64,000 nt of DNA from NCBI GenBank assembly GCA_035235625.1, contig CP141147.1, positions 22,426,756 to 22,490,755 of the forward strand, written 5' to 3'. A program made the translations under genes and the position numbers. The number at the start of each line of letters is the position of its first letter. Within the stretch, counting starts at the first letter, position 1. Below, one piece after another: positions 23,285-35,600 of this stretch. The stretch is from Saururus chinensis. Taxonomy: Eukaryota; Streptophyta; Magnoliopsida; Piperales; Saururaceae. The notes below the pieces were generated by a model. It had not been told where the DNA came from and searched no databases. It worked only from the letters and a program-made list of their open reading frames with translations.

Positions 23285-26200
23285 CTACTCGAGGCTCTCA
23301 AAGTTGACCGGGTCCCTCAAAAACTTCTCCATCTGTTTGGCCCTTGTTTTAATTGACATGTCAAAAATCTTCTGCCCAAATTCAACAACCAAACCTCCAA
23401 GAATGCTTGGATCAATCTACAAAGGTACAAAAATGCTCAGTTCAGCACCACAAAATATAGAAAAAACACCATCAGATTTGCAATAGCTACCTCAAGCATA
23501 ATTTTAGCTCAAGAAGATTAACATAAACTTTCATTTCACTTGATTCTTCCCAAAGGTAGCTCGAGTTAAGTGTTTGCTTAATAAGCATGATGTGTCATTT
23601 TGGCGCAAATCATTTGATGAAAGGTGATGAAGGCCATCTTCATCAACAGGACCAAACACAGAAACTAGAAATTGAAATACCACTCCAGCCTTTCAGAATG
23701 GCCAACAATTGAATAACAAAGCATGAGTTTTGATTGGAAAGTACCTTATGTAAAGACAAAGTATTTCCATCAATTCAGACTATCAACAGCAATTCTCATG
23801 GAAACAAAGGCAAGTGAAGTTAATTTTATGTACGAATAAGAAAAATACAAACCATCCCTATTCCCTAGAGTTATTCCTTTCATGACTTAGGCAACCAGGC
23901 TTATTAAAATTTTCCCATGAGTGGCTAATCAGACCACAAGTCAGAAAAATGCCCTTTGCCAGTTGAAGAAAGGAAGACTCATCGTTCACTAAAATCTGCT
24001 TCATCATCCTCATTCTCCTCTATATTAATTTTTCCGACTTAGTGCAATAAATATATGTAGGAATAAAAAAATTTAGAATACATTTTTTAACCAAACAGAA
24101 CATTCCATTTAATTAGATCTGCAATAAACAAAATACCTTCTGGTCAAGCTTCACTGTCTTTCCACGTCCAATAATATCTTGCAATGTTTCTTTCAGCTGC
24201 TTTTCCTCTTCGACAGGAAGTGGCTGACCAAAAAAATAATAATTTGGAAAAATGTCAAGGTCATCAAATAATTCAACAGATTTTAATGACAACTTTATAA
24301 GAAAATGACCATACGAATGTATCTACAGCAAACACTATCTTGTGACACAGATCCCAGATAACTGAGAAGGTTGTTTAATGATGATGAAGTTCTCCAAAAT
24401 ACTCCTTATTAGAGAATGCAGAATAGTGCATCCAACATAAACCCTTGTATTTTCATCAGACAAAATTCCATATCCACATTTTATATACAAAGTCAATTGC
24501 CAATGTAATTCTCAACTCAGGTAATGGGAGAAAGCATAGACAGTGATGCTCATAATAATGAAAAGTTGGAAACAAGTCAAAGAAAGTGCCACATCAGAAA
24601 GTCAGCAGCTTCATCCAATAAAGATCTGGACAAATTCCACACAACAGATAGATAACCGTCCCTACATTTAAAGGTCACAGAAAATGATTGTATAGCAGCT
24701 TACATCGGTGTGGCAACATGTAATGCATGTTCTCTTTTCAGAAGAAATATATAAAATGTGTAAATCTCGTTAATGGGGATAAATAACATCAAAACTCATT
24801 TTCGTATAATTGTGGGGGCTACAGAATCTTGCACACATAAAATTTAGTCAGTTAAAATCCTAAGACAACATTCTTACAGTTAGCTTTTTAAAAAGTTAAG
24901 ATAGGCCCTATAAGTACTTCTATGTCAATAACTGTGTAACATCCTTATCTGTCAGTTTATATCACAAGATGGCAGTCATACTGTTAGCATTATATAATCA
25001 TTTTGCTTTCAATTAACTGAGAACAACCTCGCCTTGGACAACAACATATCACATCTTTACTTCCGTAAAATGTGAACATTCCAAAAAGAATGTAAATTTG
25101 GTACAGTAGTAACTACTAAAGAATGTAGAACTTACAATTACAGTTGTCACAATAGCTTTCACTTCTCCTTTGTGTGCCATGGTTAACTCAATAAATTTCT
25201 TTGCAATACTCTCAATGTGCCTGAGCCGTCCATTTTCAGCCAGAATAGCTGTTGCAAAATAAAGCAGTATGCATTTGAGTATAAGCACAACTTTTCTGAA
25301 TTATCTGTTAGTTTAACAAACATTATGACTTGTAACAATTTACAATGGTCTTTTGAAAGGGCCATATTTTTCCTATGAACCATAAATTGCACCCAATGCA
25401 TTCCTTCATTCATGCAAAAAACCTTACAAAGACATCATTAACCGAAAACAGAATCATAGTAGACAGTTCTGAGATATTTGTAAATCACTCTTCCTCACAA
25501 GTGGTACACTTAAGGTAGTCAGAATCTCTGGCCAGTGTTTCCACAAGAAAGAATGCCGAAGCCAAAAGTTACATGCCACATTCAAGTATCCATGCATGGA
25601 AGACAATATAGCTGAGACCGTAAATTAGAAGCCAGGATTCTAGCTACAGATGTCCAATATTGGAAGGGCATGCTATCAGATTGTTTAACCAAAATATATT
25701 TTGTCAAACTTACACAAAAAATTCTTTGTGACCTCAGAAAATCCAGCTTCAGTAAAGATCTCCTGGACAGCCCTCACTCTGGTCTCCCCAGGAACTGATA
25801 AATCCTTAATGAACTGTGAAAACAAAGGACTTTTTTTGGAAGCCTCAACAAGGTCAAGGATCTCAGATTCAACTTTTTCCATTGCATTGGCTCTACATGC
25901 AGCAATATATAATGCAGAGGCATAGTTTCCTGTGCCCCCGAACAAGGAAAGAGGAACCTGAACACACAGGAAAAAAACTAAATATACTCAACAAGTACAA
26001 TTCTACTCATCAAGCATTTAGCCAGTCAAGAAATGATATTTAGTGTATGTGATTAAAATATCAGACAGGAACACAGGATGATTAAATTATCATACTAAGA
26101 AGCTATAAAATCCCAGTAGATTGAATGAATTAACAATACAAGATAGCTAAAATATAATACAGAAAATAATGGAGACAATTAGAGTAACGGTTTCACCAGT

Positions 26201-27413
26201 TGCTAGTCTAATCACTATAAAGTAAAGATCGCCATAGAAATGCCGCAGGTTTAGAAATATCAGTCCAGAACCATCAATATAAACAGATAGATCAAATGCC
26301 TTCCTGATTAGCATCACAATCAAACTAAGTTCAACTTGGAAATCTGAGCCAAGTAGAATACAGACAAATGCAATTCCCACAATCCAAGGGCTGAATAAAC
26401 CAGGTTTCCCATTCAAACTCACTTAAAATCAAGATTAGCTTTAACAGGCTAAAACGAACATTATGTGGAGTCCCAAGTTGACGTCCACATTTCCCATTAG
26501 AAAACAACCACACCTTATACATGGGAAATAAAAACATATAAATAACACAAAAAGAATGAAAGCAACAAACTACAACTGCTTCCCGCACAAAGTTTCAATC
26601 TACCCACCCAATGTGGACTCAGCAAAACATAATGTCGTCTTCAATAATTGCTTTGATTTCCCACTACAGACTTCTTTTACGCAAATAAAAATAATGAAAA
26701 CCTTCCACACATAAAAAAACGAACTACTTAGAAACATCTCCCGATTCCCCCAAGACAGAAAACTACAACATGAGTAAAGCACATACAACAAAAAATCTCA
26801 ATTTCTCAACAAAATCTAGACCATAAAACACATAAAAAGCTGGCCCCTTCTGGAGAGAACAATTTTACCTTAATGTTTGCCCCCTTGGAGTCAGCAGCAG
26901 TCGAATAATTCCTTGGAAACTGCAACAAAATTAAAACGATAGTTAAATTTCCCCAAATAAATTGTGATCCTTTCATGTCTCATTAAAAAAATGTACCCAG
27001 ATCAACAAATGCCTACATGAATAAGCAAAGACAATGGAAAATCAAAACCATATCCCCACCAAAATCCATCTACCGGTAACAAAAGTGGGCAAATGGGAAA
27101 CTACCCATATAAATCACAATAGAAATAAAATCAGACCAATTTCTTCAACTCAAACAGCCATTAAAAACCAACAAAACGACTACAAATCGGTCTGCTTCAA
27201 TCACACATTTCATACAAATAGACAAAAATTTTAAAATATATAAAAAAACTCATAAAAAGAAACAGATAGAAATACCCATGAGACAGGGGGATTTGGACTC
27301 TCAGAAGAACCCACAACATGGGGAGACAAAGTCTGTGAGAGGACCGGCTCCGCCGTCACTGCCCGGCGGATCAGGGAGGAGAAGCCCGGCCTGAGGCGCG
27401 CCGACAACGCCAT
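23285..27413 (-). CDS. ATPO: Mitochondrial ATP synthase subunit O (OSCP), six exons
   Basis: OSCP is the stator subunit that links the F1 head to the peripheral stalk of mitochondrial F1Fo-ATP synthase; it acts at the matrix face of the inner membrane. Exons on the minus strand: 27413-27276, 26919-26869, 25957-25714, 25248-25136, 24223-24137 and 23416-23285, including a TAG at 23287-23285. All introns have GT-AG ends and the joined phases are consistent, giving 765 nt and 254 residues, the usual length for plants. Residues 1 to about 55 form an Arg/Ser-rich presequence (MALSARLRPGFSSLIRR) ending near RNYSTAA. The OSCP/delta domain starts near residue 64 with VPLSLFGGTGNYASALY. It continues through EIFTEAGFSEVTKNFL and LAENGRLRHIE to the C-terminal IDPSILGGLVVEFGQ motif, near residue 213. 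The start is the only Met before the presequence. Nothing is missing. The gene stands alone, and transposon debris begins about 270 bp upstream. Confidence 0.97.
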
Positions 27414-27679
27414 CTTGTCGGAAAAAGCTCCGGCTTTTCTGCTTCGAGGGTCGATGGAGATGGAGGCGACGAAGTCGACGGAGATGTGAGAGGGTCCTTC
27501 GCAGGTTGCAGCAGAGATTGAACCATGGAAAATCCTTCGAAAAACTGCAAAAATTACGCGATCTGCCACAAGCTCCGTGAGCTGTGCAGGTGCAGCCCGT
27601 TGGTGATCCGTTTATCTAATGGGGTCCGGTTAGGAGCCGGGAAACGGACGCCCTTGTCGCTAATTTTTGTTTGTATCAG

Positions 27680-27795
27680 TAGAGCTGAAAGCAGGCCGGG
27701 TACGGGTAGGCCCGGACCAACGCGACCCTACTTTGACCCTAGGTGGGCTTTCAAAATCCAGGCCCTAAGCGGGCTTAGGCCCAGCTTTGAGCTTT
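27680..27795. mobile_element. hAT-like terminal fragment
   Basis: It starts TAGAGCTGAAAGCAGGCCGG and is rich in GGCCC/GGGCC words, then passes into a T-run. This is the common terminus type of plant hAT elements. The other end was not found, so it is a fragment. It lies about 270 bp upstream of the OSCP start codon, inside the likely promoter region. Confidence 0.5.
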
Positions 27796-28401
27796 TGTAA
27801 ATTTTTTTTTAGTAAGAATACAAATGCAACATTTGTAATAAAAAATAAATTTTTTTCATTAGTACAAAACATCATATTATAGAAAAATTTTATTTCTACT
27901 CATGTTCCTTGTGAAGAGGGTTAGGAGGAATTGCAATCGAATGGTGAAGCTTCACCAGCGGTAACGCTAACCAATCAATTTTTCAAATCACGTGGCATCA
28001 CATGACTATATATCTCCTAAATTTACAAGTTGTTACAAGCTGGAGTTTCCCTTTTTCATGATGGCAAAGGCCCATGCTGCCAAAGGCTGGTCTAGGCTCC
28101 ATATGTTTTTCAGGGAATTATATTTCAACCAACGACCATGGGTACATAGATGGTGATGATGGTGCTCCAATAGAGCTTCTTTGAGGATTTTTTAGATGGG
28201 CTTTCCAGTGGGCGGAAAGGAGATGGTGATGGGGTGTTGAAGAAGGGGGCTTAGTGGCTCCTTGCAAAGTTGGAGGTTTCTTGTGAAGGAGGCTTGGGGA
28301 AGCCAGAGGGGGATTTTGGAATGGAACCATTGAGGTTGAGGTTGTTGTTGGAGACATGAAGTTGACCAGGGTAGGGGTGCTGATGCTAGGTAGGGGCCCA
28401 T
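27796..28401. other. Non-coding spacer
   Basis: No recognised gene. The P/S/T-rich minus-strand frame at 28118-28507 crosses the LTR boundary at 28402 and has no known domain, so I do not call it a gene. Confidence 0.4.
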
Positions 28402-29717
28402 TGTGACGGCCGTCTTTTTTTTTTGTTATATCGTCATAATGTTCGACACGCTCTGCCAACACATGTGCGTCCGAAACACGACAGCCGTCAATGCGGATCA
28501 TAGTCATATATGCTTTATATTAATAATGAGCATATCACAGAGTCATAGCACAGCAAAATATTATTCATGTGCTTAATAACATATTTCACACAAACCATGG
28601 ACTTAGGTTCGTAGAGTTTGAAGCTTTCTTTACAAGCCTTACAAGTCTTCGGGCACATCATGCCCTTAATCTGCAGCCATATAAATATTACATATTTTCC
28701 AAAATCAGAAAGCAGATAAATATCTGGGACACTACACGTCCTTCACCCTTGCCCTCGCTGCATTACCTGCAGAATCTGGGGGTGGATGAGTATTTTAAAA
28801 TACTCAGCAGGTTGATTTAAAATCTAATAGAGATGCTAAGCAGAAATCTCTTTGAAAACCCTACAACATTTTCTTTAGAAACCTTTATCACGATAAATTA
28901 TGCATAAAACAACTGGTTCCAAATCACAACAAAACCACAAGCTGTGACACCCTACAGCTTACCCTCGGCGCTCATGGGGCAAACGAGGGCCACTTAGGGA
29001 CAGAGCTTTCCCACGATGCTCTACCCTGTGCACGCCACTTGCCGATTTATTTTTCTCGGCGGGCATCATCACTCTATGATTATTCTTGGTTCTTAAGCCC
29101 ATGAATTAATCATCACATCGTTCAAAACATAGCAATATTCATGCTAAAACAGTTCATCACATAACATGTCTCACATAAATCAATCACATAAGCTTAATCA
29201 TGTTAAATCATGCGTAAGTTGATAGAGCCTTTAGAGTGGAAAGGATGTGGGGCGCTAGAAAAGCACAAAGACCTACGGCCAAGAGGGCTAAGGCTTGCCA
29301 TAGTGTGAAGTGCAATGAAAGCCAAGATAACACTTCTATTTCCACTTAGCTCCAAGTTGGAAGAAACTTGAGATGGGTAAAAATTGAAATGATGATTTAT
29401 GCATATAAGAAGCATGTTTTGCTAAGTTATATGTATGCAAAGGAAAATATGACCCAACAACATTGCATGTTACTATTTATAATATTTATCTTAACTCCTC
29501 TTACTAAGTATTCTAAATACTCACCACCCCCAAACCTTGCCAGAATGGAGTGTGCAGCTTAGGTATTAAAAGATCATTATAGCTCTTGCACACATGAGGA
29601 TCCTGGATTGAAGAACTAAATTTATTATTATGTAAATTTGGCCTAAACGGGTCCGATGTGAGTCCCGGTTGAGGTTTCCCATTATATTTGGGGTGTTTTA
29701 GAACCCGGGGCACTGCA
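28402..29717 (+). repeat. LTR of a retrotransposon, plus orientation
   Basis: It begins TGTGACGGCCGTC and ends CGGGGCACTGCA, obeying the TG...CA rule, and is followed after two bases by a primer-binding site. Length is 1316 bp. The interior contains the AGCTTACCCTCGGCG block at 28957-28972. A second LTR was not found in the window, so the element is truncated on the right or rearranged. Confidence 0.7.
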
Positions 29718-29719
29718 AA

Positions 29720-29734
29720 TGGTATCAAAGTCGG
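29720..29734 (+). other. Primer-binding site, initiator-Met tRNA type
   Basis: TGGTATCAAAGTCGG differs at two places from the plant initiator-Met tRNA 3'-complement TGGTATCAGAGCC. It sits two bases after the LTR end, exactly where reverse transcription would be primed. Confidence 0.75.
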
Positions 29735-32689
29735 ATCTGTATGCTAAAGTGCAACAATTTAACATAAATAGAGGTAATGATTAGATACAAATTTCAACTG
29801 CTAGTATGAAATAATATAAAAATTTATGATTTAGTCGAGTTGAAGCACTTCAGGTAGACTTCAAGCATTAGAAGCACTCATAGGTAAACATGTCATAAAA
29901 GGTTGTAGAGATGCCAAGGAGAAACCATCAAATAACTCTAGTATGGGACATAGTGCATTAGTGGATAGATCAAAGGTTCATTGAGCTAGTGCATAGTAGA
30001 GTTTGCTTTCATGGCATTACGAAATACTCATGGTATGGGATGTGGTACTAGTGTAGAGTCAAAAGTATCACTAGAGTCACACCCTAAGACAGCTCACTTG
30101 ATAATGATTTTTTTTCAAGTTGAATTTAAGAAAAGAGGCCTAAACATGTCAAAAATTAGCTTTGGTGAATTGCGGGGACACAATTCATTTAAGGGGGGGA
30201 AGATTTTCACACCTCATTCCCTGATGCCCTATAATGTGAGGGGCTATGCATAATATCCAAATTTTGAAGATAGATTAGTAAGATTGGAATAGTGGAACTT
30301 CTTTGTATGGATAGAATCGAAGAAATAAGTGTAGCAAGACAAAAAAACATGATAAAAGGAGGTCAAGAGGGAAACTAAGGCCTCGAGAAGCATGTCATAT
30401 GGGTGGCCATATTTGAAAAGTTTGAGATAACCTACCCATGTGGGGTTTTGTTTGATAGGGCTCATCAATACGAATAACAATACTAAGAACATACAAACTT
30501 GAGTTTGGGAGAGAAAGTTATTGCTGTTAGAAATTTTAAAATGGATCAAAAGTAAAAAAGAATAAAAAAATAAAAAAATGGTGTTGACACTAACAGTCAA
30601 ATGCTAGTTGATCTCATGCAGCATACGCCACATGGTGGCATTGTGCACTACATGTAGGTGCCACTTGACTCAGCCTTGCATTATGCACTCAATAGGCATC
30701 TAGCATGTAGGCGCCAGGCATGCATGTGGTGCACCCACCTATAAAAAGGTACTTCTAAGCCCTCTAGAAGTAACAAAAGGGGATATTAAGGGATTTGATA
30801 GGCTACTTGACGTGTCAATAAACCTATTGAGGCCAGCTAAAAATTAAATTTAAAGGGGAATTTAATCGAGCTCAAATCAAAATCTAATGACTTCCTAAGT
30901 GATGAACAAGGGTTTAATGATTATATGACTCAGAAAACTAATAAAAGAGGATACTTATATACCTAGTGTCGAATTGGATGGTTCCATGTGGGACCAAGGT
31001 ATCATTGACATTACCTTTGCACAACTTGTTGGGTCCTAATGATCAGATCTGACCTTAGAAAGGGGCTCTTGACTGGCAAAGCACAATTGGAGCTATGAGA
31101 AACCCGAGTCACAACATGATTTTCTTTAATTCCAAAAAGGGACTCAAGAGTAAACTAGTTGCATTCCATGGTTGCAGGGTATCTTGTTTCAAAATGAGAG
31201 TGGTTGTTATGTAAACCACAAGGATCTAAAAATGATATCGAACTTTGGGGTGGGTAATCCTTGACAAAGGGCTTTCAGAGGTTGTGGAGGCCAAGTACAC
31301 ATGAACTTATACCTATACGCATCATGGAAGGCCTCACGTGGTTACAACACCATTAACCATGATTGCATCATGATGTAACCCCTTACATGTGGTAGTAAGG
31401 CAACAATTGCAACTAAATGTTGGGTTGGAAAAAACTTGAGGAGGGGAGTTTGGGTTCTAGAGTGTCTTTGAAGGAATAAAACTTCTCAGGGAATTATTTT
31501 AGTCAAGTGGAAGTCAAGGACTTTATTTGCAACTAGCTTGGGTGGCGAGACTCTTGGATTAGGAGTTCCATGAAGGGCTGTGGGACTTATGGAAAAGGTC
31601 CATATATATAAGACTCAATAAAAGAAATTACACTAAAAATATATGACTTTAAGATAAAGAGACAAGTTGTCCAAAGAACTAAGTGTTGCATGATTAAGTA
31701 AGAAGGATGAAAAATGAATAAAAGTATAACAAAGAATTAGTAGTACAACCCGATGGAGGATAACTAATATTCTATTTATAGTTAGTGTTCCTATTAGGTA
31801 TATATAGGGACACTCATACATCCTTGTGTGGCAGATACAAGGTGGAAAGGCTGATTGGACCATGGAAGGATCACAATTCATGAAAAGTGAGAAGAACTCT
31901 TTAATTAATGTTATATTTTGTACTCTTTTCAGTTGTGTGTAGGTACATGTGGTGCCGGTTTCAACTTTATTTAGTGGTATTAGATAATCATGTGGTTTGT
32001 ACTTGGTCGGTCCTTCGGCCATTTAAATTGCTTTGGGCAAACCTAGTATGAGTAAGCATGATTTGGTATGTCGTACATTGGAAAAACAACAATCAAAACC
32101 AGATATTATTTTAGACGAGGTTTAACTTTTTGGTTTACAAGAAAAGAAAAGGTTTCTCGCATATTTGTAATCTAATATGCTTTATAAAGGCATGTAAATA
32201 TCCTTGGTCGTGATAGAGGCCAAGGGGAAAGAGAGGGGCTTGGAAGAAAGTAGACTGGGGAGAGAGAGGTGAGATGGAAAGAGAGGGGCCACATAGACAA
32301 AGGTTTGGGAAGAGGGGCCAAGGGGAAGAGAACGGAGAGAGGGGGAGAAAGAAGCTGAAGGGAGAGCTCACATCAAAGGGGAGAGAGAGAGAGAGAGAGA
32401 GATGATGGCATGGGGAGAATGGGGAGGGGAGGGGGTCTATTTATAAACTCTAGGGGCGACCACTATAGTCATTTTATAAATATAGGATAATACTAAGAAA
32501 TTAAGTGATGATGGTGATTAAGGGTAAGATTACTCTTTTCACAATTGTAAAATAATCTCAAAAATCATATGATTATAGTGCTTAGGGTTAGGATAAAATC
32601 AAGTAATATCTTGATTTTACATGAGGTAATAAGTGGTTAATATCGTGGCATGCAAGGAAGGCAGAAATTGGGATTAGGGGTGTAAAAGC
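29735..32689. other. Decayed internal retroelement sequence and spacer
   Basis: Near 29911 a MPRRNHQ-like start resembles the beginning of plant gypsy gag proteins, followed by stops; nothing further of gag-pol can be traced. From about 30600 to 32100 I see no coding sequence. 32215-32430 is purine-rich. Confidence 0.4.
32215..32430. repeat. Purine-rich tract with (GA)n
   Basis: A strongly G/A-biased plus strand (GGAAAGAGAGGGG-type words) ends with a perfect GA run at 32380-32402. The minus-strand frame here (SPFSFFLPLSPFSSP) is only the complement of the tract. Confidence 0.9.
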
Positions 32690-35600
32690 CAAACCATGAC
32701 ACAAACAAGGTGTAAGATCTCTAATCTCAACTCGACTAATTTCTATTTAATTATGTGATATTGTGTGGTTTTGTTTAAAATGCCAATTTGACTTGATTTT
32801 GGGGTTTGATTGCATTTTTATGATTATTAATATCAAACTTGATTTATCTAATTTTTTATGGACTTTATGGGATTTAATCATAATTTTTCATTAATTAAGG
32901 GGTGGACCCACCGTAGGCCCCACGTCCACGTTGGACGGCATATGACCCACTTGATCCCTAAACTTCTATTATTTTATTTCAATAAATTTTTGTGTGATTA
33001 AACTCGTTTGTAACCCTAAAATAACTCTAATTAGCCACTTAGGGCATTTTTACCCTATTTTATAGCTCAACAATTTATTTTTACATCCTAAAACCTTACT
33101 ATTTAAGGAAAAACCCTAGCTACTTATCCATTTGAGGAAGGGTTGTGCATAGGAGAAGGAGGTGCTCTACCCCAATTTTCCAAAGAGGACAATTTAGGTT
33201 TGTTTTCTTGCCCTAATCACCCCTAATCTTTCAATTTTGCTCTTAATCTTTCTTATCTTCATTTCCCCCAAATTGGTTCTTGATTTCTTCTATTAAAAAT
33301 CTTATTTTTAATTTCGATTTCAAACCCTAAATAGTTTGAGCTTATTAGTTGATTTTAATTAAGTATTAACAAAAACCCTAATTTTTTGGTAGGATTCCTT
33401 GAGGATTGAAGTTTCTTCATAAATCCAAAGGCTTCATAGAGGTACGATAATTTTTTCTATATGGTTTTATCCATTGGAATGCATGATTTTAGATCCATAT
33501 GGGTTATTGTTTCATTTTGAGCTTTAATGGTGATTTGTTAAAAGCATGTTATTTATGGCTATTTTTATGTGATTAAGCATGAAAATGATTAGATATATCA
33601 TGTTTTAGGGTTAGATATTGATATTATGATGTTCCATAGTGATTTTAGAATTTATCTTGAATTTTAGAATATTTTTTATTTGAATTTCGGAAGGTTGAAG
33701 ACGAACCAAGAAATGGGCAAAAAGTGAACTGTGAAGGGCGTTCGAAGGACCAAAAAGGAGTTTGAATGGCTGACCATTAGAATGGCCTGTCTAGCCGATC
33801 GAACGGCCTGGCGTTCCAACAACCCGACAGAGTGTTCGAACAACCGAACGACAGTTTTGTGCCTTTACCTATTTTTGAGTATTTTCAACCATTTCTTGTT
33901 CTCTTCTCATAAATCTAATTATTTATGATTAAAATTTTTTATAATTACCTATAAATGATGTTATGATTGCATGAGGACCATCTTTGAATTATTATTTAGT
34001 TCAAGCATGATTAAGACTATATTTGTTTAATTTTAGCATGATATTCTACTCGTCCAAAATCCATGTTTAATAACTTCTTCATGATTTTACTTGATGATTC
34101 CTGTAGGTTTAACCATGATGATGTATTTATATGTTTGTACATGTTATATTAATTTTAGGTGAATTATGTTTCCCATGTTCTAGCTTAAGTATGGCTATGT
34201 TTATACTCGTCTAGGTCTAGCATGATGTTATACTTATCTTGAACTAGTACTTTGATGTTTTCATCATATCTACTCCATGATTCTAGTAGGATAGGACTAT
34301 GATAAAATATGGATGCACTCACATATGACATTGATTATAGTTTATTCATGTTTCACATGTCTTAGCTTAGGTTTGCACACTATCACTTATGTACACTCTT
34401 GTGTAGATGTTTATGATATAATTGGATACAAATGGACCATGTTTCATATGCATGTGGATTGATTTGAGCATGTTTACTTATACTTGGACTCGTTTAGCAA
34501 TTGCTCACATATGTATCATGTGGTATACATCATGAAAATGATTTATAAACAAGGATTAATCGTGATTGGCTGATTGGATAAAATTGGATTACATTAGATG
34601 TCAAATTAAATCGTTCGAATGCTTATCGAATCTGTTTTGGGTCCGAAAGGACATGATTTCGTTTTGAGATCCTTTGAGAATATGGTACCTCTTAAGGTTG
34701 AGATGAAGCAATTTGCTTATGTGACTTTATTTGATAAGTTTATCTGGACCCTAAGAATCCTGGATGGTATATCCATGTGCACTGGCTTACCACGTGCTCT
34801 AGTTTCCTTTTGTAGGAATTTGGACTTTCCCGCAAGGTTTGTCCCAAGCTAGCATGCTTCTCAAGTGTTCATATGTAGGAATTTGGACTTTCCCGCAAGG
34901 TTTCTCCCAGTGAGCAGGCTACTCTAGTTTCCTCTTGTAGGAATTCGGACTTTCCCTGCAAGGGACTGTCCCGATGAGCAACAAGTACTTTCCTAGTTTA
35001 GACCCAAACCGCTCTCATTTCCTTTCTAGGAACTCAGACCTTCCCTGCAAGGGATTGTCTCGGTGAGCAGGTTGATTATTTTTCCCAATCGTGAGATATT
35101 CATCATTGATTGTTGCATATGTATGGAAGATAATACTCATTTACACAGGTTGTATAGGAAGAATGAAGCTTATTTTATACATGTGATTAAGGTATGATTT
35201 GCATGTATTTGTAGGATGGTGTAGTTGATGCACTTGATATTGCAAGGTGAATGCTTTTATTGAGAAATGAATATAAATGATATGTTTATGTTGAGAAATG
35301 ATTCATGCATGATGTGATTATGATAATGAGTTTTATACATTTACACATGAGGTGTATATGTGTTATGATCTATATTTAAACCCATGATGCACATGTAGCA
35401 TGGTATGTGCTTATGGAATATGGGTTATAAAATAATATATAGGTGGCATGGCTATGTGTTGATGAAATATGTTATATACAGCATGACATGCAGGTAGCAT
35501 GAGTATGTGTTGATGAAATATGTTACATATAGCATGGTATGTATGTGACATGACTATGTGTTGATGAGATATTGTAACACCTCGATCCGCAAAACCTGAC

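Noticed and set aside
25816..26043. Plus-strand frame opposite OSCP exon 3
   Set aside because: Antisense shadow of a real exon.
28118..28507. 129-residue Pro/Ser-rich minus-strand frame
   Set aside because: It crosses an LTR boundary at 28402 and has no recognisable domain.
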